Source: Pascua guehoae
Lineage: Eukaryota; Basidiomycota; Tremellomycetes; Trichosporonales; Trichosporonaceae
Assembly (NCBI GenBank): GCA_001600415.1
Contig: BCJX01000002.1
Location: 3,591,297 to 3,655,296, forward strand
Length of the DNA: 64,000 bases
Reading direction: 5' to 3'
Positions 53,439 through 64,000 of the stretch are shown piece after piece (positions within the stretch are counted from its first letter, which is position 1; the number at the start of each line of letters is the position of its first letter). The notes beneath the pieces are model-generated. The model had not been told where the DNA came from. It did not search any database and worked only from the letters and a program-made list of their open reading frames with translations. The position numbers and the translations under genes are program-made.

Positions 53439-55149
53439 CTACGCCTCTGTCTTGTCAGCTACGGGTTCCACCACGGGTTCCACCACGGGTTCCGCCACGG
53501 ATTCTGCGTCGGGCGCAGCCACTGGCGCGGCCACGGGTGCTGCGTCGGCAGGGGCAGCAGCCTCGACCTCGGCCTCGACCTCGACCTCGACCTTTTCGGC
53601 GGCGGGCACGTCCACAGGTTCGGCGGGTGCGTCGGCCGGGGGCACGACCACAGAGGCTTGGGCCGCCTCGCCCCCTTCCACCACAGAGGGTGTCTCCGCA
53701 GACGCCTCTGGTGCTGTCTCTGGTGCTGCCTCTGGCGCCGGCGCAGCAGACACAGAGGTGGGCGCGGGAGCGTCCGAAGCCGAGACCTTACCCTTGCCGT
53801 TGGGTTTGCATGTCTCAATGACCAGCCCCATCTGCTACGTCAGCCACAGCTTGGACGCATGCATGGGGCACGCAACGTACCTGGTTTGCAAGTTTGCTGG
53901 CACGGTTTGTAATGTGCAACTCGTCGTTGCGCGGAATGGTGTCGAGCGCCGCAATCCTCCTCATCACTGGTGGGTCAGAAGACGATCAACCGGCTACACC
54001 CACCCTTGTGAATCTTCGAGTACAAGAGGTACTCGACCCTCATGTCGGTGTAGTTTTCAATGGTGGTGAGAATGGCGTCATATTGGTCCATTTCAGACGG
54101 CTTGGGCATGGGGGTTGTTGAGAGGAACGCTCGCTGCAGCTTGTGGCGCCAGTCCTTGATCTTGATAGCCTCCGGGTTTTGTGCCATGGGGTCTGGAGAC
54201 AATCAGCGCCGCATCGCACCATGGGTTTCTTCCATATCAGACTCACCCTCATCGCCGTCGGGAGCCCCCTTGGTCTCCTTTGCGGGCTTGGGCTTTGGCT
54301 TGTCGGCCGCCTTGGCCTTGGATGGCTCGGCCGCCTTTTTAGCCGGAGCCGTCTTGGGCTTCTTGGCCTCCTTCTTCGCCGGCGCAGGTGCGCGCTTCCG
54401 CTTGCCCTTTTGCGCCGTGCCCTCCTCTTCGTCCTCGAGCTCATCGACATCCTCGTTGGCCTCTTCCTGTGCCCGGATGGCGTCCTCTTGCGCCGCGTCC
54501 CATTCGGTGGGATCCCGTGCCGTCTCGTAAGCCTCGCGCAGCTGGCCCGCCGACTTGCGGTGTGACTCGTTCAGAAACGCGTCAATCTGGTGCGGCTTGA
54601 GAGATTGGATCTCCCGGGGCGGCAGCCACGAGCTGCACATGTCAGCACCACGCGGATGGGGGTGGAGGGCGGTGGATGGATGGGTGGATGGGTGGATGGA
54701 TGGGTCGCGGAACGGGTGGGGTGACGTACAAGTCGCCGGCGGGGAAAAACTGGGTGCAGTAGAACAGGTTGCTCTTTGGCCGCTGTGCCAGCACGTTGGC
54801 CGGGAGGATTTCGGGGTCCGTAATCTGAGAATGGTCAGTGGTGCTCGACGGCGTATAGTCGGGGTACGCACGCGGGCGGCTGGGATGGGTCAGCGCTAGG
54901 CTCGGTCGAGTACATGGACCGGGGAAGGCGGAGCAGCCCGGCCCCACTCCACTCCAACTCACGCCAAGGGGGGAATCCTCGCAGCCGCGCCAGGACAATG
55001 TCCCCAAACTCAAACTTGGCATCGTCGCTGCCAGCAAACGCGCCCTTCTTGCCTTTGCTCTTGGACCCGCTCGGCCTGGGCTTGGGCTTGGTAGGTGCGG
55101 CGTGGGCACCATCGACGGCAACGGGCGAGTGGGCGTCTTCCTCGGCCAT
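53439..55149 (-). CDS. PWWP-domain chromatin protein with an 8-nt microexon (447 aa)
   Basis: Seven exons: 54963-55149, 54872-54879, 54730-54824, 54247-54632, 54004-54192, 53881-53966 and 53439-53831. The total is 1344 nt and in phase. Exon 1 ends FEFGDIVLARLRGFPPW; the 8-nt exon adds PAR; exon 3 continues ITDPEILPANVLAQ and QFFPAGDF, giving a continuous PWWP domain (PxWP methyl-lysine reader fold). Next are a basic Lys/Ala/Pro-rich linker with acidic ELEDEEEG and a helical region (IKIKDWRHKLQRAFL, IENYTDMRVEYLLYSKIHK, VMRRIAALDTIPRNDELHI) resembling the LEDGF/TFIIS-N-like domain of Ioc4-type proteins. The C terminus is an acidic Ala/Pro/Glu/Val-rich tail. It is likely a nuclear H3K36me reader. 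The 4.1-kb gene-poor stretch lies at its 3' end. Confidence 0.87.
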
Positions 55150-56268
55150 GGTAGGACCTCTGCAGGCACAGGCGTAAGCATCAATCCTCGGCGCCGACAG
55201 CGACCCCGCGCAGCGGCAGCGCATGACCCACCTGGTGTACACTACTGGTCAGAAGACTGAGAGAAGATTTCCGCGATGCGACGCGAGCGATCGACGCGTC
55301 CCGAGAGGTCTTGTTGACAAAATGAATCGACGCGCCGCGACCAATGGTAGAGTTGGGCCCGTGTCTTTTTTTCGCCTATGCATGGGGTCAGTATGAGTTG
55401 TTGTTGGTGGTGGAGGTGAGGAGTGTTAGTGGGAAAGACTTACGGGAGCAACTGGTGGTAAGATGGGATGGGGTGGATGGATGGATGGATGGATGGGTGG
55501 ATGTAAGTGGAGTTGTGGATGGGTGGTGTGTGGATGAATTGAGTGTGGGTGGTGAGTGAGAGAGAAATGACGAAGGGAGGGAAGCGGCCAGTGACTGGTG
55601 GATAGAGGGTCGTGACGGTGACGACGGTGAGTGGCACTAGAGCCGAGCACCCAGGAGAAGAGAGAGCCACCCACGGTCGTCCTGTGCTGTCCTGCCTGCC
55701 TAGAGTGCGTGCGCCTGGTTGCCCTGTTTGGGTCGGGTTTGGTTCCACATGGCCCCTTGTTTATGGTCCAACAGACACTCTGAGTCTTGAGGTCATTCAA
55801 CCCCACTGCGGCTCATCTGCCTTCCTTTGCCCTCGTCGGTTGTTGTTTCTTTTGCCTGCCTCGGTCGGTCCCTCTGACCCCCTTCGGCCTCTCGGCTCTC
55901 GGCTCGTCCGCCTCTCCTTTTACCCCGTCCGCTGGGCCGCTGGTGAGCACCACCCTTGCCCTCGCTCGGCCTCTGCGTTGATTAGCTTGTACCTCTCCCT
56001 CCATACATACACAAGCCCACCAAAAATTACCCCTTCAGGAAATTACCCTAGCCCCGGCGTCTCACGGCGTTATCTCCACCAGGATAGGTAGCAATGGGGG
56101 CAGGAATTAGGCACCCGCAATGTGAATTTCAATAATCAATAAAACTAGGCGTGCCAGCCCGCGTGTCACCCCTGTGCATCCCTCCCGCCGTCGTCACTCG
56201 GCGTTCGCTCGCTGTCAAGTATCCAGCTCGTCACCAGTTGCTCGTGCTCACCACTCTGTGCATCAGCC
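55150..56268. other. Divergent gene-free stretch PWWP protein / BIG1
   Basis: 1.1 kb with both promoters. A (TGGA)n microsatellite lies at about 55473-55502. No gene was seen. Confidence 0.45.
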
Positions 56269-57604
56269 ATGCGCATCTCACCCGTCGTCGGAGCCTCTTC
56301 GGCCCTCCTCCTCGCATCGGTGGCGAGCGCGTTCCGCGACTCGTCCCCACTCTTTGTCTGGTCTTCCACTCCGTGAGTTGTTGTGTTGCTGAGCAGCCGC
56401 TGTACTGCCTCCCGCTTCATCGCCCGCTACGTCTCAAAGAGCACAGCGGTGTGCGGTGTGTACATCTGTGCCCGCAAGTTTTGGGCTCATGTGTCCCCCA
56501 CTAACGCGCAGTAATGAATTCCTGACCGAAGTGGCGAGCGAAGTGACCACGGGCGTCATCTCTGCCGATGCCGTGTTTGGCTCCCTCGCAAGTCTGGGGT
56601 GCGACTGGGACCGCGTTATGGTCGTCCACATGGATGAGGTGAGTGCTGGGCTTGTTTTGATTGCCTCCTAGCTCGTGCTACAGAGAAGGTCACCACTGTA
56701 TACGCGTAGCCATGCGTTCAAAGCTGTGGACGCGTGGACGAGTATCGTGGTGGCACTGCTCCTACTTTATGTTGTGTCTGTGTCCACCCACTTGCAGTGA
56801 TCTCACTGGCGGTGGCACCTAATATGACAAGTCGTACGGGACGAACGTGGGCTATAACTTGCATCTTAACCTTTGGAAATCCGCCTTCATTGATCATGGC
56901 GTACGCGGCCAGCCTGGACCATGACACGCTCGAGATAGTGTAACCCCCCACTGACCACGCAGCTGCACGAGTCGCACATCGAGGCGATCAAGCTTCCTTA
57001 CGCCTCCGTCCAGGCCGACTTGCACATTCCATACCTGATCCGTCCGGAGCGCGAGTCGCTCGACAAGTCGATCAAGTCGTGGGCTGAGCAGTGTGGTGCC
57101 GAACTCGTCGCCGAGGGTGGCAAGGTCGACGGAAGCGAGACCACGTTCACCTACCACAACCACGCCCACGGTAGCGGTGAGCCCAAGCCTCATTGATTGT
57201 TGCTGACGCTGGCAGAGGTGCACCTGCCCGAGGACATGCCCAAGCGCCACCTCGTGCTTCTGACCGGCACGCGCGATGCGACACTCGCCAAGCGCGAGGA
57301 CGAGAGCCCGTACTCGTCGCCCATCCCCGAGCGTCCTGCTCCCGAGCTTGTCTCGGGCGCAGCAAAGCCCACCAACTCGACGCCCGCCGACGGCAACTCG
57401 ACTCGCAACGGGACCGACGGCCCGCTCCTCGACCGCGTGCAGATCTTCTCCACTCCCCTCATCACCGGCCTGCTCGTCGCGTTTGGCATCCTCCTCCCCC
57501 TCCTCCTCTTTGGCATCTACAACCTCGCCAGCATTCAGGTGCCCCCGCGCATGCTCGAGATTAGCAAGACCCACGCGGTCAGCAAGGACCGCAAGGACCA
57601 GTAG
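56269..57604 (+). CDS. BIG1: BIG1-like ER membrane protein (277 aa)
   Basis: Four exons: 56269-56372, 56512-56638, 56963-57176 and 57216-57604. They are in phase, 834 nt. The N terminus MRISPVVGASSALLLASVAS is a signal peptide followed directly by AFRDSSPLFVWSS, the hallmark of the BIG1 family. A luminal domain follows, then N-glycosylation sites (NST, NGT region) and a single C-terminal membrane span (TPLITGLLVAFGILLPLLLF) ending in a short basic tail. The segment DGPLLDRVQIFSTPLITG also resembles the conserved transmembrane end of V-ATPase accessory protein Ac45/ATP6AP1. BIG1 is required for beta-1,6-glucan in yeast and has been linked to V-ATPase assembly. The intron 56639-56962 is 324 nt. 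Confidence 0.85.
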
Positions 57605-59775
57605 GCGGTTCAAATGTATGTAGAAGGAATGATAGATTTGCAGCTATGTGGATCGGCGACGGGTGCGCGGGGTATGGTCTTGACGGCGGCGACGGGTGCA
57701 TGGTGTGTCGTCTCGACGGCGTCGGCGACTGCGTGCACGCGTCTGTTGGGCCTCGGGTGGTCGGGATCGTCTGCGTCCGCGTGTGCTGCATGTGCCGTGG
57801 CGCGCTGTGGGCCATCATCGGCGCAACACGCGTAATATCATGACCCCAATGCCATCCACTTACGATTGTCGCTGCGATGTGTTGACGTGACGGTTCGGTT
57901 GCACGCATGTAGCCCCTCCTGATGCAGGCGGCGCATACATACTGTCAGAACCGTCATTGTCATGTAGAGCGGCAACTGTGCGCGATTAACGCGTTCCGTG
58001 ACAGTTAGCGTAAAGTAGTACGACTTGGATGTGGCAGTGACAGTCGGCAGGTGGCGTTTGGGTAAGTGACAAAGTGGCCAACTACATTGTTTACATGCCA
58101 AAGGCTGCCTGCCACCGGAGTAAGAAATGTAGGGGCGCGGGGCGCCGACTGTCGTCTGATACATGGCACGATGGGTGCGGCAAGCAACATGCAGACCGGC
58201 CGTATCACCATAGCTGTCTGGTCACCAAGACCACAGCTGCTCCATCGTCGGAGCACTCCACAAGCCGGCGGCGCTCTCACTGCACGCGTTGACAACATCC
58301 TCGGCCTGTGGATACTTGTGACAGCTTGTGCTCTCGGTTGAGATCTGGGCCCCGCAGTCGCAGACCTGGCTCCAACACTCGCGATGGGTCCTTCTATGCT
58401 CGTAGGCGTTCTAGGTCTGGGTGTTCTGGACCACGTCGAATGTTCCGAACGAGTCATTTATCAATAATGCGGTCATGGATAATAGCTGTGCTTGGCACGA
58501 GCATGGCACTGCGCAGCCTGCCTGCGGCGCTGCGACTTTGAAATCGATGGGGAATGGTGGGCCTGATACTGGTATTCTTGAAGGAGTGGCTCCTAGCCAA
58601 TACCTAGGCCTACGTCAACGTCGGACCTGACCTGCAGGCACGACCCAAATGCTTGCCAACTGCGGCCAGCGGGGCCCGATGTCGGGGTGGCAGAACGATG
58701 CGTGCGCGGACGAGGTTGGTTGTGCATGATACGATAATGGTGGAGAGCATACGTGTGGTGCTCCATGACGCGATGGTGTGCATCGCTACCGTCGGCGGAC
58801 GCGGACGGGGAACCAGGAGCAAGGAGCACAGCCGTGAGGGAGACGCGGCAGGGCCACGGCATACGGCATACGAGTTGGGGCCCTCGACATGGGGGTTGCA
58901 GACAGAGTATCCTGACGCAGTCGAATGGTGGCGTCTGCCCAACAGTCTGTCTCGCTCGTCCTCGGGCCCGATGGCAGGGTGTGATGCATGAGGATGGGAA
59001 TGATTGAAAATGAAAGAATGGGTCCCATACTGCAGGTCTCAGGTATCACTCGCACCGCCTCGCTCGCTTCTTTTACCACCACATGCCCATCCCTGCGTTG
59101 GCGTATTCTCCCACTCGTTTCTTTTTCCCAGACCACCCCCTTTGTTGTCGAGTCGCATCGTATCGATAACACCAAGACCAGCGACGACAGGAACACGGAT
59201 ATCCCAGACGACTGGAGAACAAAGAGAATAGCACAGTCCAGAAGCTGTGCAAACTCTAACGCAACGCTTTGCCGGCGGGCGGTTGAAACGAACCACCCAC
59301 TTTTTGGACCCTGGAAAAGTGATCAGCCTCTGACGACATTGTCCGTTTTTTTTCCTTTCAGCCAAAGCTGCGCCGTCGTCGGCCGCCACCCACAGTTGCA
59401 CAGTGTGCCATCGCAAAGCAAGGTGCATTCTGAACACAAAAAGGCAGTCACCCCATCGCCTGCTGCACTGCCCCCCCCCGCAGCACGCTGTCTATCTGAT
59501 TGTTCTTTGTTGTACACGCCTCGGCGACAAAAGAAACGGACACGAAACGATACGAAACCGACGGCGACGACGACGACGACGGACGCCGGACAATAACGCG
59601 ATCAGGATCCACTCGACAGACACGCCGCGCCCCTCGACGCACGGATCGAGGTCGATCGTAACGCGCCCTTGTTATCAATCACCAACAAAACGTTGCACGC
59701 TACACGTTGGCCCTTTATCGCTCCACTCTCATTGTGTCCCCCTTGCATCGGTACAGTGCAGTTCGCAGTGCTGGA

Positions 59776-59818
59776 ACGCAGCACGCAGCACGCAGCACGC
59801 AGCACGCAGCACGCAGCG
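59776..59818. repeat. 7-nt ACGCAGC tandem repeat
   Basis: About six consecutive copies in intergenic DNA. Confidence 0.85.
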
Positions 59819-60531
59819 TACGCAGCATTACTCTTCGCAGTTGCATACCGCGCACTCAACTGCGCATAGCGCTTGGAACAGTGGTCATCTCGACTTGACG
59901 GCGGCACGGCGGGGTTCATTGCACTTTGGGCACGTCTGCAAACCTGAAAAGGACTTTGCACCCTGGGCACGTCACTCGCCTATCCTACAATACCATCCGA
60001 ACACTGCCCGCTGCGCGGCGCTCGACTTGGTCGTTGCTCGCGCGCATCGCATTGCATCGCTCTTGGTGCACATTCCTTGTCCTCTCTTTTTTTTTTGATT
60101 CACCTTCTTGACACACTCCATTCCCATTGTGCGTACCACTTCGCATTGCCCCCCCCCACTTTTCTTTCTTTATTTTTGTTCAAGCATTCAAAGACAACAA
60201 CCGGGCGCCCCGAGAGTGTGCACAGCACACCCACCGACTCACTCACACACTCCCCGCTCGCTCCCTCCCTCCCTCCCTCCCTCGTGGCCCCTTCCCCCTT
60301 GCCTCGCCTTGGACCGTTCACCATTCACATTCTCGCCAGCTGGCTCTCCACTCTTTTATCCAGCTCGCACATTTTATTTCATTCACACTCTCAACTCGTC
60401 GCCACACCATCTCGCGATTCCCATCGTCTCATCCCCACCTCGCTTGGTGTCGACGTTTCTCACCACCCAGACCTGTCTCTGATCCGGGCGCACATCGGGT
60501 TCCCCTTCCTCCCTCTATCCCTCGCCTACCA

Positions 60532-60599
60532 CCCCCCCCCCCCCCCCCCCTCACCTCCTCCCGTTACATCCCCTACTAGCCTCGTCTCTAGTTTAATCA

Positions 60600-60639
<40 letters not shown>
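60532..60639. repeat. Two poly-C homopolymers upstream of the FLC start
   Basis: A 19-C run (60532-60550) and a 39-C run (60601-60639). The longer one ends 23 nt before the FLC ATG, so it is probably in the 5' UTR or core promoter. Run lengths may be affected by assembly. Confidence 0.85.
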
Positions 60640-60642
<3 letters not shown>

Positions 60643-60662
60643 TCTTCCCTTCGGACACCACC

Positions 60663-63269
60663 ATGCGCTGGTTCGCGTCGTGGATCCTCACGGCTGCCAC
60701 AGCAGCTCTCTCCCTCTCCAACCTCGCCGTTGCGATCGATTTAGGAGGCGGCGGCAGCCTGTCGGGTGGCGAGCAGAGCAGCACACCGATTCCCGACCCT
60801 GCACCCGGCACGGCCCTGTTTACAAACGCAGTGACGTACTGCGCCGAGGCAAAGGCCGTCCTCATCGACCAGTTTGACATTGCATACTGGCGCCACAACA
60901 ATTCGGTCACATTCTCATTCTCGTTTGCCTCGGTCGAGGACAATCTCAATGTCACCGCCAGACTCTACCTCAACGACTATGGCAACGTCCTCTTCAATGA
61001 GTCGATGAACATTTGCGACTATGTGTCGGGCCTGCTGTGCCCGCTCCCACAAGTCAACTTTACAGGTGAGTCCTCATACACACTGCTGGCGTTCTTGGCA
61101 GTGCACACGGATCGACATGCTTGGTACACGTCTAGCTGTGCTTGATTCGGGGCGGCCTCCGGTGTGGCTACCAGACGGGCTTCCCGCCTCCCTTGGTCCG
61201 GTCGGGCCGGGTAGACCCGACGTCATCTTGTGCATCGCCAGTCTTATAAACGGAAAACATGTCTTCCTCGGTGTAATACCACCGAGGCATGTGCCGAACT
61301 CGCTTCTTCCCCCCGACTACGCATGCTTCCTCTCCGGCTGCCGTGGCTTCCTCACCATATACCAGGCACAGCTGACTGTTCAGGCTACGGAACCTACCCC
61401 CTCCCGGACGATATCCAATCCAAGGTCCCGAGCATTGCGTGGACGGTCCCCAACTTGGAGGCCTACGCGCGCGTCGAACTCATCGACAACAGCACAAACC
61501 AGATCGCAGCCTGCCTGCAGGCGACACTGTCCAACGGCTGGTCGACGCAATACTCCGGCGTCAAGTGGGGTTCGGGCATGTTCACCCTCGTGGCGTTTAT
61601 CGCGGCCATTGTCCACTCGATGCTCATCAGCTCGATCTCGCCGGCATTGTACCGCTGGTACGACGTGCTCTTCCTCTACCAGACAGCGGCGGCTGGGGGT
61701 CTCATGCACCTCAACTACCCGCTCGTCTTCTCCAACTTTGCGCACAACTTTGCGTGGTCTCTGGGTCTCTTTTCGTCGCGGCCGATGCAGGACAGCATCA
61801 ACACGATGCGCAACAAGACTGGAGGGCACATGGCAACCGACGCCTTCAGCGACGTGCAGTACATTAACCGCAAACTGTCGCCATACAATGAGCTCGTCGC
61901 CCTCAACATGAACACGGTCGTGCCACAGGCAAAGGTCAAGACGCTTCTGACAAGCTACATGAAGTCGCACTCCGAGTCACCCGCACCCCAGGCCGCTTCG
62001 CTCCTCGCCAAGCGAGCAAAGATCCCGTCGCTCATCAACCAACAAGGCGCATCCGAGCTCACTACCGGCATTCCAGTCTACACAAACTCGATGGGTATCC
62101 CACAGGCAAACGCATACGACACCGTCTTCTTTGTTTTCCTTGCGTTCCTCGCCATTATGCTCGCCTTCCACCTGATCCTCGGAGCGATCGTATGTGTGTT
62201 TGGCCGCCGCAACGAAAAGGACCCCGAGATCAAGTGGATCCACCGTCTGCGTATTACGTGGTGGGACTTTGTCGCCGCCAACATGCTCCGCGTCTGCCTC
62301 GTCGGCTTCTTCCCCCTCTTCATCTTTGGTTTCTACCAGTGGACAATTGGCAAGAAGGACTCTGGGCTTTCCATCTTCTTCGCCGTTTTTGGCATGCTCG
62401 CCGTCCTTGCCCCACTCGTCGCTGTCCTCGTCCTCTCGGTCCTCCGTGCGCGCCAAGAGTCGTACGTGCGCCCCGACATTACCCGTCTGTACGCAGACTA
62501 CCACTTTTTCCACTCGGTCGGTATCCTTTACCGCCAGTACCGCCAAAAGTACCACTTTTGGTGGTTTGCTCCCACCCTCGTCGCGTCTATTGCACGCGCG
62601 GCGTTTATCGGATTCGCCCAGTCCAGCGGCTGGGTGCAGGTCATTGGGTGTCTCGCGGTCGAGTTTATCCTCTTTGTCTCCCTCCTCGTGTGCCGACCGC
62701 ACAAGGACCGTGGGGGTGACTGGCTGGCTCCGATTCTGAGCTTTTTCCGCCTCGCCTACTTTGGCCTTCTCGTGAGCTTCCTCCAGAGTGTCCACCTCAA
62801 GCCTATTCCGCGGACGGTCGTCGGCATTGTTCAGATTGCTCTTATTGGCATTCCCACCGTCCTCCTCCTGATCAGTCTGATCTGGAACCTCGGCTACGGA
62901 TACTTTTGGCGTCGGAGCCCGAAGCTTCGCACAGAGGACGGCGCCGACCTCGAGAGCGTCGACGAGGACAAGGGATCCGTGCAGCCAGTTATCGGGCCGG
63001 TCAGCTACGAAAGGTCGCAGTCGCCCTCGCCCATTCGCTCGGCCACACCGGCGTCCACCATGCCACCACGATACCCGGCATACGGAGCCACCGAGAATGG
63101 ATACCAATATCCGCACCAGACGACTGATGGGTACATGCTCGAATCGTCATCGAAGGGGCAGGAGCGCCATTCGGCCCAACTGGCGTACCAGGCATACCAG
63201 GCGGCCGCGACTGGAAGCCACACGCACAAGTCGGGTGCCACCGTAGAAGAACGACCATTCATTGCTTGA
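60663..63269 (+). CDS. FLC-family / TRP-like membrane protein (762 aa)
   Basis: Two exons: 60663-61065 and 61384-63269. They are in phase, 2289 nt. The N terminus is a signal peptide (MRWFASWILTAATAALSLSN). An ML-like luminal domain with N-glycosylation sites and Cys follows (TALFTNAVTYCAEAKAVLID ... MNICDYVSGLLCPLP), then about nine membrane helices of the TRP domain, for example TLVAFIAAIVHSMLIS, VFFVFLAFLAIMLAFHLILG and FVAANMLRVCLVGFF. A conserved YHFWWFAPTLVASIARAAFI block and a cytosolic Ser/Pro-rich tail complete it. This is the fungal flavin-carrier (FLC)/Pkd2-like family: calcium regulation, ER FAD transport and cell-wall integrity have been reported for members. Which paralogue it is cannot be told. 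The intron is 318 nt. Confidence 0.92.
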
Positions 63270-63614
63270 GCTAGACGCCGTCCTCCAGTCGTTGTCCGAA
63301 AACACAGTGTCTAGATCTTTAGAAGTGTATAAAAGCCTTTGCATACGTAGCTTGAGCGTAGATGGGAGGAGAGACAATGTATTTGTTACCTTGACAGGTG
63401 ACAAAGTGGGGGAGAGTGTCTTTTTTTCTAAGATTGGGTCGATTGCGCCATGGTGGTGGGTGTCGTCTGTTTTGGTGCCTGGGCCTGGCTAGCCTACTGT
63501 AGGTGCCCTGAGTTGCCCGAGTGGCTTTCCCATCAGACCACACTTTTGTGGCTTGCGGCCACGCTGGCACACCACACCGTTCCCCCACGTTTAGCCTCAT
63601 ACAGCCAGCCAACA

Positions 63615-63660
<46 letters not shown>

Positions 63661-63947
63661 AGCCTTCCTCCACGCAGCAAACGTACCATACCGACACTGC
63701 CCGCCCACCACCCACCGCACCGCGTGCGTCCGCGTCCTGCCCCCGCGATTGTTGCATCTCGTTCCTCCCGGGCCCCTCTTCCTTTCTCTCTTCTCTCTTC
63801 CATCTCTCCTCACAGGCATTCGCCAAACTCTTTTTCCCCCAAACACACAGATTCCTGCGTCCAGGCGTCTACCCGCGCACAGGTCTCTCGTCGGTCTTTC
63901 GGTCTCTGGCCCCTCGTTTACACGCTATCTAACCGGCATCTCCAATC
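63270..63947. other. Intergenic region with AGCC repeat
   Basis: 678 bp with the 3' flank of the FLC gene and a leader/promoter for the next gene. An (AGCC)n array of about 12-14 copies lies at about 63602-63662, followed by a CT-rich stretch to the ATG at 63948. Confidence 0.5.
63602..63662. repeat. (AGCC)n microsatellite
   Basis: Tandem AGCC tetranucleotides with a few interruptions (CAGCCAACAGCCAGTC near the left end) in the putative leader of the last gene. Confidence 0.9.
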
Positions 63948-64000
63948 ATGGCTCTCTCCGCTGCTGAACTCCAGAAGGTGGGTCCACGCTGCTTTTCGCC
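63948..64000 (+). CDS. First exon of an unidentified gene (continues past the right edge)
   Basis: An ATG at 63948 after a pyrimidine-rich leader (CAATC before ATG) opens MALSAAELQK, ending at 63977 with a GTGGGT donor. Only ten residues are visible, too few to name the protein. The exon is in the style of this genome (a short first exon, then an intron). Confidence 0.6.
   Translation, partial: MALSAAELQKVGPRCFS

Larger units (their letters stand above)
57605..60662. other. Gene-free stretch of 3 kb with the FLC leader
   Basis: No convincing coding region. The ORF at 58988-59596 is a composition artefact. The right-hand 600 bp is strongly pyrimidine-rich and is probably the promoter and leader of the FLC gene. 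Includes a CGCAGCA tandem repeat (about 59776-59818) and two poly-C runs. Confidence 0.5.

Noticed and set aside
58988..59596. 202-aa open frame upstream of the FLC gene
   Set aside because: No domain, transmembrane or signal features and a composition typical of chance frames in GC-rich DNA.
1..64000. CRISPR arrays, operons, prophage or plasmid features
   Set aside because: All real genes are spliced eukaryotic genes; the short repeats seen are microsatellites or minisatellites without spacers.

Overview
The window is nuclear DNA from a fungus, most likely a GC-rich basidiomycete yeast of the Tremellomycetes; Trichosporonales is my best guess, inferred from gene content and intron style rather than from any database match. 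The genes are densely interrupted by short introns (mostly 40-110 nt) with GTNNGT donors, CTNAC-type branch sites and NAG acceptors. Splicing these introns in silico gives full-length proteins of well-known eukaryotic families. Exon coordinates in the entries are my own junction calls, checked for reading-frame phase; most genes close exactly in frame.

0-14 kb: the 5' end of a GFA/CENP-V-like enzyme (minus), an eIF4E-binding 4E-T-like protein (minus), SWC4 (minus), RRP45 (plus), a soluble tandem ABC ATPase of the yeast YDR061W type (minus), CutC (plus) and an RBM18-like RRM protein (minus). 14-29 kb: the large PI4-kinase STT4 (plus), RPB8 (minus), TIM17 (plus), an unrecognised four-helix membrane protein (minus), the Fe-S co-chaperone JAC1/HSCB (plus) and an SDR oxidoreductase with one unexplained phase break (minus). 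29-38 kb: a protein with three tandem GNAT domains (plus), a J-domain/X-domain chaperone with an N-terminal double CxxC zinc motif (plus) and the COMPASS subunit SWD1 (minus).

38.6-45 kb is different. It holds an intron-containing tRNA-Cys, an MFS carboxylate transporter with an in-frame stop, a heavily broken pcaB-type lyase pseudogene divergent from it, AT-rich DNA with tandem duplications, a fragment of a fungal transcription factor, a mitochondrial-type tRNA-Gln(UUG) and a secreted beta-trefoil lectin gene. I read it as a decaying catabolic cluster (transporter, lyase, regulator) into which mitochondrial-like DNA has been inserted. 45-64 kb: the mitochondrial ribosomal protein uL29m/MRPL4 (plus), a 4-kb gene-poor stretch carrying a mariner-like MITE, a PWWP-domain protein with an 8-nt microexon (minus), the ER protein BIG1 (plus), an FLC/TRP-like membrane protein behind a 39-C homopolymer (plus) and the first exon of another plus-strand gene.

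Most genes are unrelated housekeeping functions (chromatin, RNA decay, translation, mitochondrial import and Fe-S assembly, phosphoinositide signalling, cell wall) arranged as divergent and convergent pairs without operon logic. The only apparent functional cluster is the broken transporter/lyase/regulator set.
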